From: an uncultured Clostridium sp.
GTDB lineage: Bacteria; Bacillota; Clostridia; Lachnospirales; Lachnospiraceae
Assembly (NCBI GenBank): GCA_958349075.1
Contig: CATWBR010000029.1
Span: 1 to 17,809, forward strand
Reading direction: 5' to 3'
DNA: 17,809 nucleotides
Shown piece after piece: positions 14,296 to 17,809 of this stretch. The position numbers and the translations under genes are program-made. The stretch's first letter is position 1. Every line of letters begins with the position of its first letter. Under the pieces are notes generated by a model, which was given only the letters and a program-made list of their open reading frames with translations, was not told where the DNA came from and searched no databases.

Positions 14296-15807
14296 TCATA
14301 CCGCCGCGTTTGCATTTTTACATACAATCCCTGTCTGTTCTTCCGGAGTATCCTGCATTTTTTCAGAATGTTTATACAGGCCGCGGAACAGAAACAGCAG
14401 TATGACGGAAAATATCAGAACAGCCGTTACGGTGAGGAAAATCTGCATTCGTGTCCCGTTTTTTAATGCATAGTAGATGATGAGCGTCAGCGGCAGGGAA
14501 ATCAGGTTAAACAGGGACATTCCCAGGCTGACGTCGCCCAGGGCCGTTGTCTCATATTCGGGATCACAGATTTTAAGCAGCATCATGCCGTTAATGAGCA
14601 CCCCCGTTTCCAGGCCCCACATCATAATGGAATGTTCAAAGGGGTGGCGGGTCGGAAAGAGCCATTTAAAGATGACAAAGGTTGCGATGAAGGTGACGGC
14701 GAGTCCTGCGATAACCATTGCGAGCAGAGGACCGGCATAGTCGGAGAGCGTCTTAACAGGAATGCTTGCAATGGCGGCTGCAATGGCAAAATCGCTCATG
14801 GAACCGATGATGCGCGCCTTTACTTTCGTGTCAATCAGCCATCCAAGCCCCAGTTTTGAGATGATCCAGTCCACTGGATACATGCCTGCCATACAGAAAA
14901 ACCATACGGGAAGATTATCACCCGGATCAACAATTCCCTGAATTACAAAGCCGATACCGCAGGCCAGAAAAAGGACCGCCAGATGTATGGTGATGGTGTC
15001 GATGGAAGAGCTCATCATCGTCTCACGGCCCATGGACTCCTGGCGGCTGATATCGGGATCGTATCCACGGGCCATGGATTCCGGGATTTCGGACGGCTTT
15101 TTAAGAATCGCCGTGTACCCTTTCCGGGAAGCTACATTGATTGTAATAATACCGATGATCATACCGGCAATCAGACCGATGGTGGCGGTTGTGGTGGTAA
15201 TGCCCTGGGCCGTTTCCCAGTAATCAAAACCGTAACCCTGCAGCAGACTGCCTACCATGCCGGCGGAGCCATGGCCTCCGGCAAAACCGCGGGCCAGTTC
15301 ATAGCCGAAGGTCTTATAAAGCCCGGAGTCCGGTCTGGCTGCGGAGTAGATTACATTGGTGCCGAGGCCGACCACTTCCTGCAGGGAAGTTACAACCTTG
15401 ATAACGGCTCCCGTGGCAAAAAAAGCGGCCAACGTAATCAGGCCCTTTTTTACCGGCTTTGATTTCGCGTTATTTCCGGCCGGCTGTACGGCGGCATTGG
15501 AGCCAGTGCCGGTCTTTACGTTTTTGGAAGAAAACATTCCCAACGGCGTTGCCGCGAAAATGGGAATAACGAGAATGCTGGGGAGTGCGGTCCAGGCATC
15601 CAGCCATTCTTCACTGACCGGCAGCAGGGAAAAGTTTCCAAGAATCCTGGGGCCGAGCAGCAGGCCGATGAAACCTCCGATTACCGATGCCGGCAGAAAT
15701 AATTTCCGGAACAGAGGGACTCTGGCCCTCAGCCAGGTGCCTGCCAGTAAAAGTGCAGACAGGAGGCAGATACTTTTGAGAAGTTCAAGCATACTTTGAG
15801 AAGTCAC
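14296..15807 (-). CDS. GltS-family sodium:solute symporter
   Basis: This 503-residue membrane protein resembles sodium/glutamate symporters. The first half carries LFLPASVIGGFIGLLLGP (36-53), a hallmark of the family, and ARGFAGGHGSAGMVGSLL (172-189), matching the GltS GGHG loop. A similar repeat in the second half includes GLETGVLINGMMLLKICDPE (near 412-431). It is longer than the 401-residue E. coli GltS, partly because of a hydrophilic insert at about 94-121 and a C-terminal extension. It should take up glutamate or a glutamate-containing compound with sodium. The start is GTG: AAAGGAGG lies 7 nt upstream, while the first ATG is five codons further in with no such site. An AbgB-like hydrolase follows on the same strand and a LysR gene is divergent. 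The substrate is inferred. Confidence 0.82.
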   Translation of the reverse strand: MTSQSMLELLKSICLLSALLLAGTWLRARVPLFRKLFLPASVIGGFIGLLLGPRILGNFSLLPVSEEWLDAWTALPSILVIPIFAATPLGMFSSKNVKTGTGSNAAVQPAGNNAKSKPVKKGLITLAAFFATGAVIKVVTSLQEVVGLGTNVIYSAARPDSGLYKTFGYELARGFAGGHGSAGMVGSLLQGYGFDYWETAQGITTTTATIGLIAGMIIGIITINVASRKGYTAILKKPSEIPESMARGYDPDISRQESMGRETMMSSSIDTITIHLAVLFLACGIGFVIQGIVDPGDNLPVWFFCMAGMYPVDWIISKLGLGWLIDTKVKARIIGSMSDFAIAAAIASIPVKTLSDYAGPLLAMVIAGLAVTFIATFVIFKWLFPTRHPFEHSIMMWGLETGVLINGMMLLKICDPEYETTALGDVSLGMSLFNLISLPLTLIIYYALKNGTRMQIFLTVTAVLIFSVILLFLFRGLYKHSEKMQDTPEEQTGIVCKNANAAV

Positions 15808-15814
15808 TTTACTT

Positions 15815-15822
15815 CCTCCTTT
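15815..15822 (-). promoter_or_regulatory. Ribosome binding site that sets the GTG start of the symporter
   Basis: On the minus strand AAAGGAGG ends 7 nt before the GTG at 15807. It is the best-matching ribosome site in the window and decides for GTG over the internal ATG. Confidence 0.85.
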
Positions 15823-15849
15823 CGTTTCCTGTGGATTTATGTTAAAATC

Positions 15850-15855
15850 ACTATA
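15850..15855 (-). promoter_or_regulatory. -10 element of the symporter promoter
   Basis: On the minus strand TGTTATAGT gives an extended -10 (TATAGT). The -35 position, 17 nt upstream, reads TTCCCA, which is poor, so the promoter probably needs an activator. The palindrome at 15891-15910 is centred about 57 bases upstream of the expected transcription start, a normal place for LysR recognition. Confidence 0.6.
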
Positions 15856-15890
15856 ACATTTGGGGAAAAGTTTGGGAAATACGACTATCT

Positions 15891-15910
15891 GATACCCCTA
15901 TAGGGGAATC
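15891..15910. promoter_or_regulatory. Candidate LysR operator between divergent genes
   Basis: GATACCCCTATAGGGGAATC is a 20-bp palindrome with a single mismatched pair and a perfect 12-bp core. It is the only strong dyad in the 163-bp spacer between the symporter and LysR genes. On the symporter-promoter side two similar half-sites, TGGGGAAA (15861-15868) and TTGGGAAA (15872-15879), repeat 11 bp apart and could be activation sites. Confidence 0.65.
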
Positions 15911-15970
15911 GAATTGCAGAGCCGTTGAGAAAAAAGGCAGTCTGTATTTCATGGGTTTGGGAGGAAGGTT

Positions 15971-16900
15971 ATGAATACTCAGCAGCTTAAAATTATTCTC
16001 ACGGTGGCGGAGACCGCCTCTATTTCCAGAGCGGCCAGAGAACTGTACCTGTCCCAGCCCACGGTGAGTAATTCTATTATGACCGTGGAAAATGAGGTGG
16101 GATTTCAGATATTTGAACGGACAAACAGGGGAATATCGGTGACGGACAGGGGCAGGCAGTTGCTGCGCCATGCGCTTGTGGTGGCGGAGCAGATGGAGGC
16201 CATTGGAAGGATTTCAGAGGATGAGATAGTCAGACGTTTCCGTCTTATTGCGCCCAGCAGCCTGAGAATTGAGAGGGCGTTTGCCAGCTTCTGCAAGAAA
16301 TACTGCGGGTCGGAAAAATTACAGTTTTCCATGTATGCCGAGGGTATCAGCGAGGCGGTCGATTCCCTGTATCAGGGAAGGGCCGATTTAGCCATTGCTT
16401 TTTGTCCCATCGGCACCGTAGAGACGCTGTCGGGGCAGATGCGTCAAAAGGATGTGCTCTACACCTATCTGGGCAGACAGCCGTTTATGATAACGGCGGC
16501 AAAGGAGCATCCGATGAATCAGGAGGAACTGACGCCGGAGACACTTTCAAAATACACATGCATCAGATACAGAAATTCCATCAGGATCGAGAGCTTTATC
16601 CCTGAGAACATGCGTGTGGCAATAGGAAACGACCGTGTCATCCGGGTGGAATCCAGGGAACTCAGAATGAAGCTGGCCTCCCAGGGTGTAGGCTTTCTGG
16701 CCGGAACGCCCATCGATCCGGCGGAGCTTGAAGCGTACGGCCTGCTCAGCCGGCCAGCCTATGGACTCAGCGGTGAAATGGGATACATGGTACCGAAATC
16801 CAGGCAGAAGAAGCCTCTGGTGAAAGAATTTCTCCAACTGCTTTTGGAGGAACTCCGGACGATTGAGGGATTCCAGGAAAATGCGGAGCTGAAGGTCTAG
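15971..16900 (+). CDS. LysR-type transcriptional regulator, second copy
   Basis: This 309-residue LysR protein has an N-terminal winged helix-turn-helix at about 15-38 (ASISRAARELYLSQPTVSNS), the ISVTDRGRQLL wing (about 55-65), and an effector-binding domain from about residue 88 to the end. A GGGAGGAAGG site lies just before the ATG. It is divergent from the GltS-like symporter and AbgB-like hydrolase, the standard arrangement for a LysR regulator and its target, and a strong palindrome lies between them. It probably activates the symporter promoter in response to the imported or hydrolysed compound, and may repress itself. It differs clearly from the other LysR gene at 2995-3954, so this is not a recent duplication. 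Confidence 0.92.
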   Translation: MNTQQLKIILTVAETASISRAARELYLSQPTVSNSIMTVENEVGFQIFERTNRGISVTDRGRQLLRHALVVAEQMEAIGRISEDEIVRRFRLIAPSSLRIERAFASFCKKYCGSEKLQFSMYAEGISEAVDSLYQGRADLAIAFCPIGTVETLSGQMRQKDVLYTYLGRQPFMITAAKEHPMNQEELTPETLSKYTCIRYRNSIRIESFIPENMRVAIGNDRVIRVESRELRMKLASQGVGFLAGTPIDPAELEAYGLLSRPAYGLSGEMGYMVPKSRQKKPLVKEFLQLLLEELRTIEGFQENAELKV

Positions 16901-16955
16901 GATATTGGTGATATTAGGATGTTGATGAAATTGATGGAAACGGAAGGGGAGCGGG

Positions 16956-17648
16956 ATGAACGGTGAGCTTGGACGGGAATTAGAAGAAATGCTGCGGCAA
17001 AAAGGAGCCGCACTTGTTGGCTATGCGGATATGACAGAAGTAACGTCCGGTGAGTGGCCGGCCGGTGTTTCTATTGCCGTGAATATACCGAAGGAGATTG
17101 TACGGTCGATAAGCGACGGGCCAAATGAGAAGTATTTGAAAACATATTATGAGCTAAATTCGAGGCTGGATGAGATGGCCATTGCCTGTAAGGAATATTT
17201 GGAGGGAAGAGGATATACGGCTCTGGCCCAGACCGTGGATTCTGTAAAGGAGTTTGGGAATTACCGCACTTGGCTGCCGCATAAGACGGTTGCCACCTGT
17301 GCCGGAATCGGCTGGATTGGGAAAAATGCGCTGCTGGTGACAAAGGAGTACGGCTCCGCAGTCAGAATAACATCGGTCGTTACGGACGCCCCCCTTGAAA
17401 AGGGAAAGGCAGTCAGAGAGTCGCAGTGCGGAGGCTGTATGGTGTGCACAAACGCCTGTCCGGCGGGGGCTGTCAGCGGAAAGGTGTGGAACAGCGGGCG
17501 GGATCGCGATGAATTTGTGGATATTGAGGCGTGCAGGAGTAAAGGACGCGGCATGGTGAAAGAAAGATTGGGAAAAGAACTGACCCTATGCGGCATATGC
17601 ATAGCCGCCTGTCCTTATACAAAGCGGTATCTTTGCCGGGACGTATAA
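16956..17648 (+). CDS. QueG-like double [4Fe-4S] protein, short form
   Basis: This 230-residue protein resembles the core of epoxyqueuosine reductase (QueG), which reduces epoxyqueuosine in tRNA using cobalamin and two [4Fe-4S] clusters. Matching parts are TVDSVKE (93-99), carrying Asp95 where QueG has its catalytic Asp in VDS, GIGWIGKNALLVT (117-129), cluster 1 cysteines 158, 161, 164 and 168 (CGGCMVCTNACP), and cluster 2 cysteines 212, 215 and 219 with Cys193 as probable fourth ligand. QueG is about 380 residues and carries C-terminal HEAT-like repeats; these are absent. It may be one of the many uncharacterised shorter relatives rather than true QueG. It begins 55 nt after the LysR gene with no terminator seen between, so it could share that transcript; an AAGGGGAG site supports the start. 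Confidence 0.8.
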   Translation: MNGELGRELEEMLRQKGAALVGYADMTEVTSGEWPAGVSIAVNIPKEIVRSISDGPNEKYLKTYYELNSRLDEMAIACKEYLEGRGYTALAQTVDSVKEFGNYRTWLPHKTVATCAGIGWIGKNALLVTKEYGSAVRITSVVTDAPLEKGKAVRESQCGGCMVCTNACPAGAVSGKVWNSGRDRDEFVDIEACRSKGRGMVKERLGKELTLCGICIAACPYTKRYLCRDV

Positions 17649-17780
17649 GCTGGGGATGTATAGGCAGAGCTTGCAGCCGCGTTCCATACATAAGGAGCTG
17701 TTTTCGACAGATTTCCTCCGGAATGCAGCAAAGATACAAATTGCAGGACGAAAAATGGCATAAAACCGTGAAAAAACTCC

Positions 17781-17809
17781 TTGTCAAGGGAACATCATTA
17801 TTTTATAAT
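17781..17809 (+). promoter_or_regulatory. Consensus promoter at the right edge
   Basis: TTGTCA (17781-17786) and TATAAT (17804-17809) are separated by exactly 17 nt. This near-consensus sigma-A promoter ends on the last base of the window and should drive a gene just outside it. Confidence 0.7.

Overview
The window looks like a chromosomal segment of a Gram-positive anaerobe of the class Clostridia, probably Lachnospiraceae-like. This is inferred from strong AGGAGG-type ribosome binding sites, a lipoprotein-anchored ABC binding protein, Bacillus/Clostridium-type LexA and sigma-A sites, and the gene families present. No rRNA, tRNA, CRISPR array, insertion sequence or prophage gene was recognised.

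Layout, left to right. (1) 108-3954, + strand: an IT-superfamily permease, a C69-family N-terminal-nucleophile dipeptidase and a LysR-type regulator, closed by a strong terminator at 4054-4105. (2) 4218-9390, + strand: a complete BMP-type (nucleoside-like) ABC importer in the order binding lipoprotein, double ATPase, permease, permease. It has its own promoter, a large intrinsic terminator between the lipoprotein and ATPase genes, and a terminator after the last permease. (3) 9459-12508, + strand: uvrA, expressed from a near-consensus promoter whose -35 element overlaps a LexA (SOS) box, with a 150-180 nt leader holding a 60-nt stem-loop and an 8-codon upstream ORF. (4) 12586-12640: a 23-bp hairpin, probably a bidirectional terminator, between converging genes and preceded by a 16-bp tandem repeat. 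(5) 15807-12685, - strand: a GltS-family symporter, an unannotated 26-codon ORF and an AbgB-like M20 amidohydrolase. They are divergent from a second LysR gene (15971-16900), with a near-perfect palindrome between the two. (6) 16956-17648, + strand: a short QueG-like double [4Fe-4S] protein. A consensus promoter ends exactly at the right edge and would serve a gene outside the window.

Modules 1 and 5 share one design: a secondary transporter, a cytoplasmic amide or peptide hydrolase, and an adjacent LysR regulator. Each probably imports a small amidated or peptidic nutrient and hydrolyses it inside the cell. The BMP importer between them probably brings in nucleosides. I saw no convincing new defence or mobile system. 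The least-described elements are the 26-codon ORF, the GltS/AbgB pairing without AbgA, and the structured uvrA leader.
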